A stretch of 64,000 nt of DNA from Oleispira sp963933055. GTDB taxonomy: Bacteria > Pseudomonadota > Gammaproteobacteria > Pseudomonadales > Oceanobacteraceae. A program made the translations under genes and the position numbers. This document shows positions 53,701-62,450 of the stretch, piece by piece (position 1 is the stretch's first letter; each line of letters begins with the position of its first letter). The DNA is taken from NCBI GenBank assembly GCA_963933055.1, contig CAWVSY010000002.1, positions 1-64,000 on the forward strand, given 5' to 3'. The notes under the pieces were generated by a model, which worked only from the letters and a program-made list of their open reading frames with translations, ran no database searches and had not been told where the DNA came from.

Positions 53701-56159
53701 AAATACGTATTGAGTTGTTCAGCATCAGAGAATTTTAACGAGCGACGTTCAATACTGCTTAAAATTCGATTAGCGGCATCTGTCACTGATTGCGCTTTGC
53801 GTAATCGCTCATCCAATAACTGCTGTTTATGGCTTTCAAAAGATTGATAAATCTCATCTCTTTTCGCCATAATGTCACTGAGAAATTCTTCAAAATCACT
53901 GAACTGACTTTCAAGTTCTTCTAGCTGGACCAGTAGACGAGACAACTGTTCATCACAACGTTCTGGTGTCGTCGACATACCCAAGGCATTGGTGATGCTT
54001 TGTGAGAATAATTTAAACTGTGCACTAAACTGAGCAATCGCCTCTTCTGAGCCCACCGATTTTTGCTTGTGTTTAGCCGCTGCTTTACTCTGATTAAGCT
54101 TTGAATACACTTCTGAAATAGCATCAATAATGCGAGTACGCACCGTAGCATCATTTACTTTTAAAGAAGACATCAGCTCTGATAATAAATCTAGTCCTGA
54201 GGCGGTCTCTTCTATCTGTTCAATAACAGGAGTAAGAACAGCAATGGTTTCAGCATTAGCTACTTCACTATCGAAGGTTTTAATTTTATCGAAATACGGA
54301 GAAAGTGCAGCGTCTTGTGATAGAAATTCAACCGTACTTTCACTCAGTTTTTCTTGCGCTTGAATAAGCTGATGATCCAGTTCGCCTAAGCGATCAGTAT
54401 CGATGTAGCGATATTCTTTAATCGTCGCAAGGTGACCTCGCTGTTGACGCAGCTTATTTAATGCAGCAACAAACTCTTCGGCAAATTGCCAATTTTCAGG
54501 ACGAATAGAAGCAATTAATTGTTGCTGTTCTTCCTCAGCATTCGACATGGCCAGCTGAGACTGTTGACGAATACTTTGAACTTTTTCAAATTCATCAATC
54601 ACCAATTCAGAGGTTTTTGATATTTGCTTTATAAGAGAGGCGATCGAATTATTTTTATCGACAACAACCTCATGGCTATTTGAATACTCTTCGATCCAAT
54701 AGTGTGAATCAAAAAAACGGTTCGCCGTTTTACTTAACTCTTCATAAATTCTTGCCGAGACTGTTTGATCAGAAATCATGCGATGCAAACTGTATAAATC
54801 AGACACCCCACGCACTAAAGACGCATTGCCAATTTTACCAAAAAAACTTTGGCTTACATCTGCCCGGCTCGCATAATCATCGCTCACAAAAGCGGTTTGC
54901 CACACTTGCATAGGGTGTATGCGCGTTGGCTCGCTTTCCGCAGAGAAAATGACCAATATTCCATCTTCTGCTAAAGCATAGCCATGGCCATAGATAGGAT
55001 TCTGCATTGATTTACTGATGAGATTATAAGAAAAAAGTCCAAATAATCCTTGTTCAGGTTCGTAAAAAACAAAGAGAACATCTTCCCCATTAGGGGATTT
55101 AATCATACGCTTGAATTTAAGAGACTGGCCTTCTTCTAATGACGCTAAACCGTCGCCTTCAAACGTTTTCATTTCACCGGTTTGCAAATAATAGCCACCC
55201 GGAAAGATGATGCCATGATCTTCGGGCAGCTGAACACATGACTGCCCAATATCATCAATTTTGACGACTTCGTCCGTCAACGAATTAAATACAAAATAAC
55301 GCCACTGTTCTTCTCGATAAGGCAATATTTTTAATAATATAAGAGCGCCAACACTGGCGTAAAAAAATTGCCCATCATCTAAAGATTGAGTTTTATCTTC
55401 TACTGACTCACTGAAAATTCCTTTGCCATTTTCAGTATTATTTTCAATTTTAATGGTTAAATCACCATTAATGGTTTCTACAAAGACTTTATCAAGAATA
55501 TTGATATGAGGATGACGACCATGAACGGTATTTTCACGATCTGTTTGTATCCACTCAAAATCGTATGCACTCGGCAGCTGAATATCACGCTCGCCTCGGT
55601 TATCGATATATTTAATATCTTTACCGTCTGCAGAAACGGACCAGCGAAAAACACGTATATCTTCTAAACGCTCTCCAATTTGAAAGCCCGCTAATAACTT
55701 GCCATCTTTAACCGTTAGCTGCACAAGTCGAGTTTGCTTGTAATAGCGATACAACTCTAGAAAATCACTTTGGAAAGAAGGCGCCGCTAAAAAGCTGTTT
55801 TCATAGCTGGCAGGCTCAAGACTGTAGTTATCATCATCGTCATTTTTCAATTTAAATAACGAGAATACATCTTCAATATGAGTTTCTTTTTTAAGACCAA
55901 TAAAAACGTTATAACCAAAAAGAAGATAGTCACCAATCTGGACCATATCTCGTGCGACGCAGTTATTTTCTGTGCGCACACGCACACGAGAAACAACGCT
56001 AAGATCTGAACTTCCAAATTCAGATAAACGTGCATCGTTTAGTGCCCGAGCTTGGTTATTTAATAATCGCCCTTGCTCAACTAAGCGCTTACGAATAACT
56101 TCGTAAGCCCCCCCTTCTGCAACGGCATTTTCGACTTGATTAGGGTTTTGCTCAGCCAT
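50751..56159 (-). CDS. 1802-residue coiled-coil AAA+ ATPase (DUF3686/DNA repair ATPase type)
   Basis: A very large cytosolic protein. The first 450 residues are beta-rich (DUF3686-like, with repeating Tyr/Phe and Asp pairs). Residues about 480-900 are mostly helical with coiled coil. An AAA+ module lies at about 1280-1480: Walker A ISPPGYGKTTLMEYVASRLG near 1320, Walker B VMLYLDDIQHTHPEF near 1385, sensor-1 VVMAGNPYTE and an arginine-bearing ANRADIYNLGD. The last 150 residues are helical again. Homologues are labelled DNA repair ATPase, but the neighbouring YqiK, YqiJ, PspA and YjfI genes point to membrane stress. It is the last gene of that operon. Confidence 0.85.
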   Translation of the reverse strand: MAEQNPNQVENAVAEGGAYEVIRKRLVEQGRLLNNQARALNDARLSEFGSSDLSVVSRVRVRTENNCVARDMVQIGDYLLFGYNVFIGLKKETHIEDVFSLFKLKNDDDDNYSLEPASYENSFLAAPSFQSDFLELYRYYKQTRLVQLTVKDGKLLAGFQIGERLEDIRVFRWSVSADGKDIKYIDNRGERDIQLPSAYDFEWIQTDRENTVHGRHPHINILDKVFVETINGDLTIKIENNTENGKGIFSESVEDKTQSLDDGQFFYASVGALILLKILPYREEQWRYFVFNSLTDEVVKIDDIGQSCVQLPEDHGIIFPGGYYLQTGEMKTFEGDGLASLEEGQSLKFKRMIKSPNGEDVLFVFYEPEQGLFGLFSYNLISKSMQNPIYGHGYALAEDGILVIFSAESEPTRIHPMQVWQTAFVSDDYASRADVSQSFFGKIGNASLVRGVSDLYSLHRMISDQTVSARIYEELSKTANRFFDSHYWIEEYSNSHEVVVDKNNSIASLIKQISKTSELVIDEFEKVQSIRQQSQLAMSNAEEEQQQLIASIRPENWQFAEEFVAALNKLRQQRGHLATIKEYRYIDTDRLGELDHQLIQAQEKLSESTVEFLSQDAALSPYFDKIKTFDSEVANAETIAVLTPVIEQIEETASGLDLLSELMSSLKVNDATVRTRIIDAISEVYSKLNQSKAAAKHKQKSVGSEEAIAQFSAQFKLFSQSITNALGMSTTPERCDEQLSRLLVQLEELESQFSDFEEFLSDIMAKRDEIYQSFESHKQQLLDERLRKAQSVTDAANRILSSIERRSLKFSDAEQLNTYFASDSLVLKTGEMVERLRELDNAVKADDIESRFKSIKEQALRSLRDKTDIYENGGNVIKLGPRHKFSVNTQELDLTIVPREGELNIHLTGTDYFEQLTRTDLLELRPFWEMALESESPEVYRSEYLVALILDAADNNTDELSNELLNHALLDEKKLQGLVRDFANPRYKEGYEKGIHDHDAVLLLQKLLPALDSADQLKFDPLSRGLAQVFWANLQHLERDADTNLLKLKQQSQGWHERAQSAFQMKEIFNNNKAIQLLHSEISKAFDDFFTHYELPILASDVRRSADYLVHELSRDRIEFIGSKYAQQLVNELKHSLSDASWRQLHATLDKLKGKVAQRWILSHSWLSALVEGKGLADLERYIPEAVAMINAEGRIERRPTEVDTELTISGLLGDHPRIDKQTLTLAVDEFLQRLDDHKNRIVVGFHHYHEMRQSIIEEERDLLGLESFKPKPLSSFVRNRLINESYLPLIGDNLAKQMGTLGENKRSDLMGLLMMISPPGYGKTTLMEYVASRLGLIFMKINCPSLGHDVLSLDPEQAPNATARQELEKLNLGLEMGSNVMLYLDDIQHTHPEFLQKFISLCDGTRRIEGIWKGKSKTYDMRGKKFCVVMAGNPYTETGEAFQVPDMLANRADIYNLGDILGGMDEQFALSYVENCMTSNSVLAPLATRDLNDLYKIVRMINGENIASTDLSHQYSSAELNEITAVLKKLFVIQDVVLKINQQYIASAAQSDEYRTEPSFRLQGSYRNMNKMAEKVSSVMNHDELMQMIADHYVGESQLLTNGSEENLLKLAELRGEMTEEEAARWAKIKSDFVRNKAMGGDDADVGGKVIGQLVDLVGGVKSLSENAELSNQLRAQDKQQRLEAEVLRRSEEQPYETASIEQLQGLNQSINQFTSIVSSGMKLIAEQSSRQAAPKVEVINQPVPGLDKVLKALADTMENSIFPIVRSMDRKIDIDLKTHDKMKEISTQLRALETEYSTKK

Positions 56160-56255
56160 AGCGAGATCCTTGTGTTCTTACGATTGTCCCTTAGGACGAA
56201 GAGACAGAGAGCGTATTTGCTACGCCCCCTGTATTAGCTTAAATACTCAATCGTA

Positions 56256-58205
56256 TTAACTTTCGCTATCGCGGGTTTCTTTTTTCTTACTTTGATTGTC
56301 CATCACGGTGGCTAATAAAGCGCCGACGGTGCTGCTTTTCTGTGCAACACCATCAATCGCTTTGCCTAGTGACAAGGATTTAGAGAAGGTATCAAAGAAG
56401 TGACCTTCACCACCAACAATATCAATCTTCGCTTTTTGCAGCGCGGTTGAAAGCACTTCTGCGTTATCACGCGCAATCTCTTTACCTGCATCCAGAGAAG
56501 CAATGGCTTCTTTAAAGGCCGTCTCTAAACTCATACGGAACTCTTCGTGATCTCGAGCTTGTTCGCTCATGCCACCCATGGCATCAAATTTCTCAACCAA
56601 ACCTTCAGCTTCTGCTTTAAAGTGCTCACGAGTAACATCCGCTTCTGCAAGACCCACATCTTTCGTTGCTTGTGCCTGAGCACTGCCTTTAGCACTGATG
56701 ACTTCTGCATCAGCCAGACCTGTTTCACGTAGCGCTTTACCTTCTGATACGCCTTTCGCAGCAACAACCGCAGCTTCCGCTAGACCTTCTTTCTCTAGAG
56801 CATCGGCTTTCGCTTCTTGCACTTTCGCTTCGGCTAGGCCAGTTGCGGCTTCTTCTGCTTGAGTACCTTCGGCAAGTTTCTTCTTAGATTCCGCTTCTTT
56901 AGAGGAGGCTTCTAAATTCGCTTGTGCCAATGTCGTGATTTCTACGGCTTTAAACTTAGCAGACTGCTCTTCTGCCTCTGCCGCTTTCACTTGCTTAACT
57001 TTTAGTTCATCAGCATCTGCTTCTGCTGCTAATACTTGGATTTGCTTCAAACGATCTGCTTCAGAAACTTCACGCACTTCTTTAATGCGCTCTTCTTCAA
57101 TCGCTACGGTTTTATCAACAACAACACGCTCACGGATTACGTTAGCAATTTCTTTCTTTTCGATTTCAATGGCTTTTTCAGCTTCAATCGTTTGCAAATC
57201 CACTTCACGCTCACGTGCAACAATTTCTAAATCTTTAGCACGAGTCACTTTTTCAACTTCAATCACCACAGCACGCTGGCGATTTTGCTCAGCTACTTCA
57301 ATTTCACGCTTTTGGTTTTCAGATTGAACGGCTAAATCTTGCTCAACCTGAATACGAGTAGCTTCAGACTTTCCACGTTCTTCTTCTTGGACTTTCAGTG
57401 TTTCCGCTTCTTCACGAGCACGAATCGTCGCAACTTCTCGTTCTTGCTTTGCTTCAGCATCGGCTTGCTGACGCTCAAGCTCTAGCATAGCTTCGCGGGT
57501 TTCAACGTTTTTCTTTTTAATCGCCAATGATTCATTTTGCTCTAACTCATTGGTAATTACATTCTGGCTAGCGGTTAGCTGTGTGATTTTCTTGATACCT
57601 TCCGCATCAAGAATGTTATTAGAATCTAATGCATTTTTGGGAGTTTGCTCTAAATAATCAATAGCAACATCTTCTAATACATAACCGTTTAAATCGTCAC
57701 CAATAACTTCTACGATTTTTTCACGGAACTGCAGGCGGTTTTCAAACAATTGAACAAATTCAATTTGCTTACCCACTGTTTTCAATGCTTCAGAGAACTT
57801 AGCAGCAAAAAGGTCATAAACCGCTTCTTTATCCGATGCACGATCAGCTCCGATAGACTTAGCGACTCGTAAAACATCTTCTGAAGTCTCATTAACTCGA
57901 AGATAAAAAGCAACGGTAATGTCCGCACGCATATTATCTAAACAAATAAGACCATCTTTACCACGGCGATCAACTTCTAAGGTGATCAACGATACTTTCA
58001 TTAATTCTTTTTTGTAAATAACAGGAATTACTAAAGCACCCGTAAAATGTACTTTAGGCGTCGAGCTCATGTCGTTGACGATTAAGGCTGTGCCTTGTGC
58101 CACCTTGATATAAAAAGACTGGAAGACAAATAAGACCCCCATAATAATAATAACGCCAATCCCTGCTACCGTTAGGATCGGCATTAATATTGATAAATCA
58201 GCCAT
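56256..58205 (-). CDS. yqiK: Flotillin-like protein YqiK
   Basis: A 649-residue membrane-anchored flotillin. One N-terminal helix (ILTVAGIGVIIIMGVLFVFQSFYI) leads into an SPFH/PHB domain (about 30-200; VDRRGKDGLICLDNMRADITVAFYLRV). Residues 225-520 are a long charged coiled coil rich in Glu-Ala, then a helical tail. Flotillins form ring-like membrane scaffolds in ordered lipid patches. It is placed with YqiJ, its E. coli partner. Confidence 0.92.
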   Translation of the reverse strand: MADLSILMPILTVAGIGVIIIMGVLFVFQSFYIKVAQGTALIVNDMSSTPKVHFTGALVIPVIYKKELMKVSLITLEVDRRGKDGLICLDNMRADITVAFYLRVNETSEDVLRVAKSIGADRASDKEAVYDLFAAKFSEALKTVGKQIEFVQLFENRLQFREKIVEVIGDDLNGYVLEDVAIDYLEQTPKNALDSNNILDAEGIKKITQLTASQNVITNELEQNESLAIKKKNVETREAMLELERQQADAEAKQEREVATIRAREEAETLKVQEEERGKSEATRIQVEQDLAVQSENQKREIEVAEQNRQRAVVIEVEKVTRAKDLEIVAREREVDLQTIEAEKAIEIEKKEIANVIRERVVVDKTVAIEEERIKEVREVSEADRLKQIQVLAAEADADELKVKQVKAAEAEEQSAKFKAVEITTLAQANLEASSKEAESKKKLAEGTQAEEAATGLAEAKVQEAKADALEKEGLAEAAVVAAKGVSEGKALRETGLADAEVISAKGSAQAQATKDVGLAEADVTREHFKAEAEGLVEKFDAMGGMSEQARDHEEFRMSLETAFKEAIASLDAGKEIARDNAEVLSTALQKAKIDIVGGEGHFFDTFSKSLSLGKAIDGVAQKSSTVGALLATVMDNQSKKKETRDSES

Positions 58206-58262
58206 AACAATTACTCCATCTGTTTTAGATTTTAAATTTCTTTAGGTTAGTTTTTTACTGTG

Positions 58263-58931
58263 TTATTTCAAAAATTCTGTTTCAGAGATGACCCGATAAG
58301 CATGCTGATCTTTAAGATATTCTAGCAATACTACTCGATCACCTTTTTTAAAGGTTTCATTATTTAACGTTCGTGCTTTAAAAATCAATCCTGCTCCACC
58401 ATCGGCTAACAATACCTCTCCAAAGCGTGAATCAAGTCGCAATGAGCGCACAATTGCCGTTTGTCCAAGTACATTTTTTACCGTGTTATTGTTCATATTT
58501 TTGAATAACGGCCTTAATGGTTTAATCATCTGGGCGGTTATCAATGCTGATATGTATAAGGAACCGATTAAAATGGGTAAGCCTGCAAGGTATTCTAAAA
58601 AGCCGTCTGGGATAATGGGGAATATAAAATAGACGGCAAAGTAGCAAATTAACCAGCCAAACAAGATAAGAAAAGATAGGGTAATCGTTAGCGGAACGCC
58701 ATTGAGGTTAAGCTTCAATAACAGCCCAGCCAAATCGTTCACTCCACCATCCGAGCTAGCATCCCCTTCTGGCATATCGATGTCTAGAGCATCAAGATCA
58801 ACAATACCGAGTACAGCAATTAACCAATAAACGGTGACTAATGCGAGCAGCAGTGTGAAAAACAACGTCGGAAATGAAGCAATATTCTGATAGAAAGGGT
58901 CCATCTTATCGCTTAAAAATATTGCAAACAT
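58263..58931 (-). CDS. yqiJ: YqiJ/DUF1449 membrane protein with OB-fold
   Basis: A 222-residue protein with three helices (ASFPTLFFTLLLALVTVYWLI, ITLSFLILFGWLICYFAVYFIF, and LPILIGSLYISALITAQMI) and a C-terminal OB-fold (about 155-220; GQTAIVRSLRLDSRFGEV, KGDRVVLLEYL) like NfeD proteins, which pair with flotillins. It should assist YqiK at the membrane. Confidence 0.9.
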   Translation of the reverse strand: MFAIFLSDKMDPFYQNIASFPTLFFTLLLALVTVYWLIAVLGIVDLDALDIDMPEGDASSDGGVNDLAGLLLKLNLNGVPLTITLSFLILFGWLICYFAVYFIFPIIPDGFLEYLAGLPILIGSLYISALITAQMIKPLRPLFKNMNNNTVKNVLGQTAIVRSLRLDSRFGEVLLADGGAGLIFKARTLNNETFKKGDRVVLLEYLKDQHAYRVISETEFLK

Positions 58932-59045
58932 TTTAGCATCCTTGTTCTATTCACCATCAATAAGGTGAACTTTATGGTGCGCTATATTAACGATTTTTGA
59001 CGCCGTTAACAGCCGTTTTTTGCTTCAATTAAGAGCAATAAGCAA

Positions 59046-59732
59046 TTACTGCTTATTTTTTAACCGCTCCAATACGTTACTCGCTTGCTGTCCCTGATTA
59101 GCAATACCCGCTTTCTGCATTTTTTCATGCAACGATTGCTCAGCGCTGCTCTCATGAAGCTCTTCAGTCGCCTTCAGCTTAGCGGCGGTTAACGCTTGCT
59201 TTTGCTTAATGCGCTCTAAAGAATCCATCGCCGTTTGCAGCTTTGTATTAGAGCCCGCATAGCGCTGCGACACAGATTCTTGAGCTCGCTGCACGCTTTC
59301 GGTCGCTTTCACGGTATCGATTTGCTGCTTCAAGCGTTTGATATTATTATCTGCAGAAGCAATCGCCGCTTTTAAACTACTAGCACTGGAAGAAAAGCCA
59401 GCTACCGCCTCTGATTCAGAGACTTGCTGATTTTCTAACTCGGCAATTTTTTCAGCAATTTCCAATGCCAAAGCATCATCTTTTTGCTCTAAAGCTTTAA
59501 GGGCATAACCTTCATATTCAGCAATACTGTCTTTCAACGTATTTACTTTTTGTTCAGCTACTTTTTGTTGAGCAATAATAGATACCAAGCTTTCTTTAGA
59601 AAACTTCAGTTCATTTGAGGCGTCACGCACCTCTTGATCTAAAATTCGAAGCGCTTGCGTATCGATAACCGCTTCACCTGCTTCGTTCACGCCACCACGT
59701 AATGCCGTTAACATTTTTGACCATAAATTCAT
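59046..59732 (-). CDS. PspA/IM30 family protein (YjfJ-like)
   Basis: A 228-residue, almost wholly helical protein of the PspA/ESCRT-III superfamily. Long coiled coil runs from about 25 to 185 (EVRDASNELKFSKESLVSI; ALEIAEKIAELENQQ). Such proteins polymerise on the membrane to stop proton leakage. It lies between YqiJ and the YjfI-like gene, not with pspBC, which matches the YjfJ branch. Confidence 0.88.
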   Translation of the reverse strand: MNLWSKMLTALRGGVNEAGEAVIDTQALRILDQEVRDASNELKFSKESLVSIIAQQKVAEQKVNTLKDSIAEYEGYALKALEQKDDALALEIAEKIAELENQQVSESEAVAGFSSSASSLKAAIASADNNIKRLKQQIDTVKATESVQRAQESVSQRYAGSNTKLQTAMDSLERIKQKQALTAAKLKATEELHESSAEQSLHEKMQKAGIANQGQQASNVLERLKNKQ

Positions 59733-59758
59733 GATTGATCTCCTAGACCTTAGTTAAA

Positions 59759-60406
59759 TTAAGCCAGTTCAGGCGTAGGTTGAAAGGTTAAAAATTCAGC
59801 ATACGCTTGAGTTGCTTGAATCACATTATTTGCCAACATATCGATTTCAAGCACAACATTCGACAATAATGACGAGGCGCTTAATGCTCCAAACATATGG
59901 TAGACAGAGTCTCCGTTCGCCATCGTATCTAAACTGATGGTCGATAATGGAAAATACTTATGGGTACGAAGCACTGCATTATTGAACCCTGCGACATCCG
60001 CCACATCATCAACAGACCACAGTACAGATTCAACAACAATCTGCTCACCCACCACCGTGATGAAAATGGGCAAATCACCAAATGCTTTCATCTCGATGAA
60101 AAGTGATGCATCGATGCCATCAATTAATTCGATGCTGGCTTGCTTGGTAGCAAATAGAGGCTCTTGCTCTAATGCCGCTTTCAGGCTCTGGCTTGTCCAT
60201 AGCTCTGGTAATTCATGTAAGTTTGTCATAACAAACTCTCCTTCTTTTATCGTTTCAACCAAATTGGGCTCACGTAACGTCTTCTCCGCTTGAGAAAGCA
60301 ATCGTGCGTTCTCTGGGCGAATCCAAACTTCCTTTTTTACCAGCCCCTGCTCTCTTAAGCGGCGGCGGAATTCTCTTTGATAATGCGCTGATGTTTTTTG
60401 TGTCAT
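59759..60406 (-). CDS. YjfI/DUF2170 protein with a putative ribbon-helix-helix N-terminus
   Basis: A protein of about 215 residues. The C-terminal 150 are DUF2170 (ELPELWTSQSLKAALEQEPLF, VESVLWSVDDVADVAGFN), the YjfI domain commonly paired with PspA. The first 50 (HYQREFRRRLREQGLVKKEVWIRPENARLLSQAEKTL pattern) resemble a ribbon-helix-helix DNA-binding module, absent in E. coli YjfI. The ATG at 60406 is chosen over the TTG at 60415. First gene of the five-gene operon, right after three palindromes, so self-regulation is proposed. Confidence 0.8.
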   Translation of the reverse strand: MTQKTSAHYQREFRRRLREQGLVKKEVWIRPENARLLSQAEKTLREPNLVETIKEGEFVMTNLHELPELWTSQSLKAALEQEPLFATKQASIELIDGIDASLFIEMKAFGDLPIFITVVGEQIVVESVLWSVDDVADVAGFNNAVLRTHKYFPLSTISLDTMANGDSVYHMFGALSASSLLSNVVLEIDMLANNVIQATQAYAEFLTFQPTPELA

Positions 60407-60411
60407 AACCC

Positions 60412-60476
60412 ACAATACCTATTACATGTAATGGTGTCAATCATCACATGTAATAAATAATATTATTACATGTGAT
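60412..60476 (-). promoter_or_regulatory. Promoter with three 12-bp palindromes phased at 22 bp
   Basis: ATTACATGTAAT (60421-60432), ATCACATGTAAT (60443-60454) and ATTACATGTGAT (60465-60476) are spaced 22 bp start to start. On the minus strand TTGACA (60440 to 60435), 17 bp and TATTGT (60417 to 60412) form a sigma-70 promoter whose spacer holds site 1. This strongly suggests a cooperatively bound repressor. With this -10 the mRNA would begin almost at the ATG (leaderless); an upstream promoter (TTGGCA at the third site) is the alternative. Confidence 0.68.
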
Positions 60477-60589
60477 GCCAAATATAAGATTTTCAGACTT
60501 AAATATACAGAGGTTTAGGGATTTAATACTGTAGAGAGAAGAGCATAAAGAAACAAGTTATGATGAAATGAAAGAAGATCTATTGAAAA

Positions 60590-60619
60590 AGAGAAAAAAG
60601 AAGGCGAAAAATTCGCCTT
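60590..60619 (-). terminator. Intrinsic terminator of the osmolyte operon
   Basis: AAGGCGAA (60601-60608) and TTCGCCTT (60612-60619) form an 8-bp stem; on the minus strand CTTTTTTCTC follows. The phosphorylase stop codon overlaps the stem. Confidence 0.8.
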
Positions 60620-62450
60620 AGGTATTGGAGTTACTAATCCACAATGTCTGATATGGCGCTAACTGAACCAACATATCTTGGTGCGTCATTTCTTTACCCG
60701 AAATAAGATCAAACCAGTCGTCTGTCGTTACTAAATTAATATCCGATAGCATAAACTCTTGCTCTACCTCACTGATATTGCTGATGCAAAATATGCTTTG
60801 TGCTTTATCAACAGATTGACGCCAATAGGCAAAAATCGAGTCACCTAAATGCAATGTGAATTGTGCCGCATTCGGGTGGAAAGCTTTTTGCTGCTGACGT
60901 ATTGCTAATAATTTTTTTAGCGCAACAAATACTGTTTTATGGTGACTTTCATCAGCGATAGAATCGGTATCGAGATACTGATTGTATTGGTCTTCAGCTA
61001 GCAGCATTTCTAATTCATCATATTGCCATTGATGACGGTTGATCGATCGGTTATGGCCTGAATGCTCCATTCGCTGATAGTCATTGCGAGTCGCCAATAA
61101 GCTGTGTACGTAGATACCAGGAATGCCTTCTAGACCAAACATGATCGCATGCGCGCATACAAAACGCGCTATGCCTGCATGCTCCATACCTACGGCATCC
61201 TTGCCTTTAATTGTTCCTTGCAGGGCATCGAATAACGAGATGTTTACTTCATACGGTTTCTGAATAGCTTCGCCTTGGTCATTCTCTAATGCTCGCCAAG
61301 AAATTCGTCCACCGAAGCTTTGCAAGGTTTCGACTAATACTTGAGTTTCATTTTCTCCTAGAATGCCTTCAACAGGCCTAAGTCCCATGCCGTCGTGCGA
61401 GGCGATAAAATTGAAGTAAGTCGTTCCTAACTGCGCCGGTGGCATACTCATTAGCCACAACTTTAAGTGATGACTATTTCCCGTTAGCAAGGTATTTACT
61501 AATAACGGTGGTAATGCAAAGTTATATACGCAGTGTGCTTCGTTAGCATTACCAAAATAAGAAAGATTCTCTCGGTTAGGAATATTGGTTTCTGTAATGA
61601 TTACCGCATCAGGTTGCGTATGCTCAATCAACAGTCTTAATAACCGCACGACATTATGGGTTTCTTCTAAGTTAATGCTGGGCGAAGCGACTTTTTTCCA
61701 TAAAAAGGCAATCGCATCTAGGCGAAAAATACGCACCCCCATATCCAGATATTGTCGAATAATTTTAACAAACTGAATTAATACTTCAGGGTTTCTAAAA
61801 TCAAGATCGACTTGATCATGACTAAACGTGCACCAGACATGCTGCATGCCGTTATTGGTCATAGTTTCTCTTAGTAACTTACTGGTTCTGGGTCTAACGA
61901 CCTGAGATAAATCGGCGGTCGGCGACTGCGTATAAAAATAATCATGCCCTGGGCCTTCGCCTTTTATAAAATTTTGAAACCATAAGCTTCGACTTGAGCA
62001 ATGATTAATCACCAAATCAGCCATTAAGCGATAGCGTTGACTAATGCTTTGAATGTCTGCCCAGTCTCCAAGAGATTCATTCACACTAGAGAAGTCCATG
62101 ACTGAAAAACCATCATCAGAACTAAAAGGGAAAAAGGGAAGAATATGCACACTATTAATTAAGCCTTCACAGTGCTCATCTAAAAAGTGCTTTAAGGTAA
62201 TCAGCGGCTTTTGATGTTTGGCTAAGAAACTATCGCCATAGGTAATCATTACGGTGGATGATTGATCCCACAAATCGCTGGGGCGCACTTGGTCATGAGA
62301 AGCCGCTTGCTGACTTGCTCGCTCTAACCGCATTTCAATTAATAGCTTTTGTGCAAAGACATCAAACGGCATTTCAATATCCGTTTGATGGTAGATCATT
62401 TCCAGCAAGTGCTGGCTACGCTGTAATAATACAGAATCAAATAAGCTCAT
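60618..62450 (-). CDS. GH13_18 sucrose/glucosylglycerate phosphorylase-like enzyme
   Basis: A 610-residue TIM-barrel enzyme of the sucrose phosphorylase subfamily. The catalytic nucleophile Asp is in VRIFRLDAIAFLWKK (about residue 240), the acid/base Glu in VIITETNIPN (about 285) and the third Asp in NFIASHDGMGLRP (about 350). It splits a glucoside with phosphate into glucose 1-phosphate and an acceptor. Beside a GpgS-like transferase and a phosphatase, glucosylglycerate is the probable substrate. Its ATG overlaps the upstream stop by 4 bp. Confidence 0.87.
   Translation of the reverse strand: MSLFDSVLLQRSQHLLEMIYHQTDIEMPFDVFAQKLLIEMRLERASQQAASHDQVRPSDLWDQSSTVMITYGDSFLAKHQKPLITLKHFLDEHCEGLINSVHILPFFPFSSDDGFSVMDFSSVNESLGDWADIQSISQRYRLMADLVINHCSSRSLWFQNFIKGEGPGHDYFYTQSPTADLSQVVRPRTSKLLRETMTNNGMQHVWCTFSHDQVDLDFRNPEVLIQFVKIIRQYLDMGVRIFRLDAIAFLWKKVASPSINLEETHNVVRLLRLLIEHTQPDAVIITETNIPNRENLSYFGNANEAHCVYNFALPPLLVNTLLTGNSHHLKLWLMSMPPAQLGTTYFNFIASHDGMGLRPVEGILGENETQVLVETLQSFGGRISWRALENDQGEAIQKPYEVNISLFDALQGTIKGKDAVGMEHAGIARFVCAHAIMFGLEGIPGIYVHSLLATRNDYQRMEHSGHNRSINRHQWQYDELEMLLAEDQYNQYLDTDSIADESHHKTVFVALKKLLAIRQQQKAFHPNAAQFTLHLGDSIFAYWRQSVDKAQSIFCISNISEVEQEFMLSDINLVTTDDWFDLISGKEMTHQDMLVQLAPYQTLWISNSNT

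Noticed and set aside
56935..57327. Serine-rich plus-strand frame opposite yqiK
   Set aside because: Antisense shadow of the Glu-Ala coiled coil; composition is a codon artefact.
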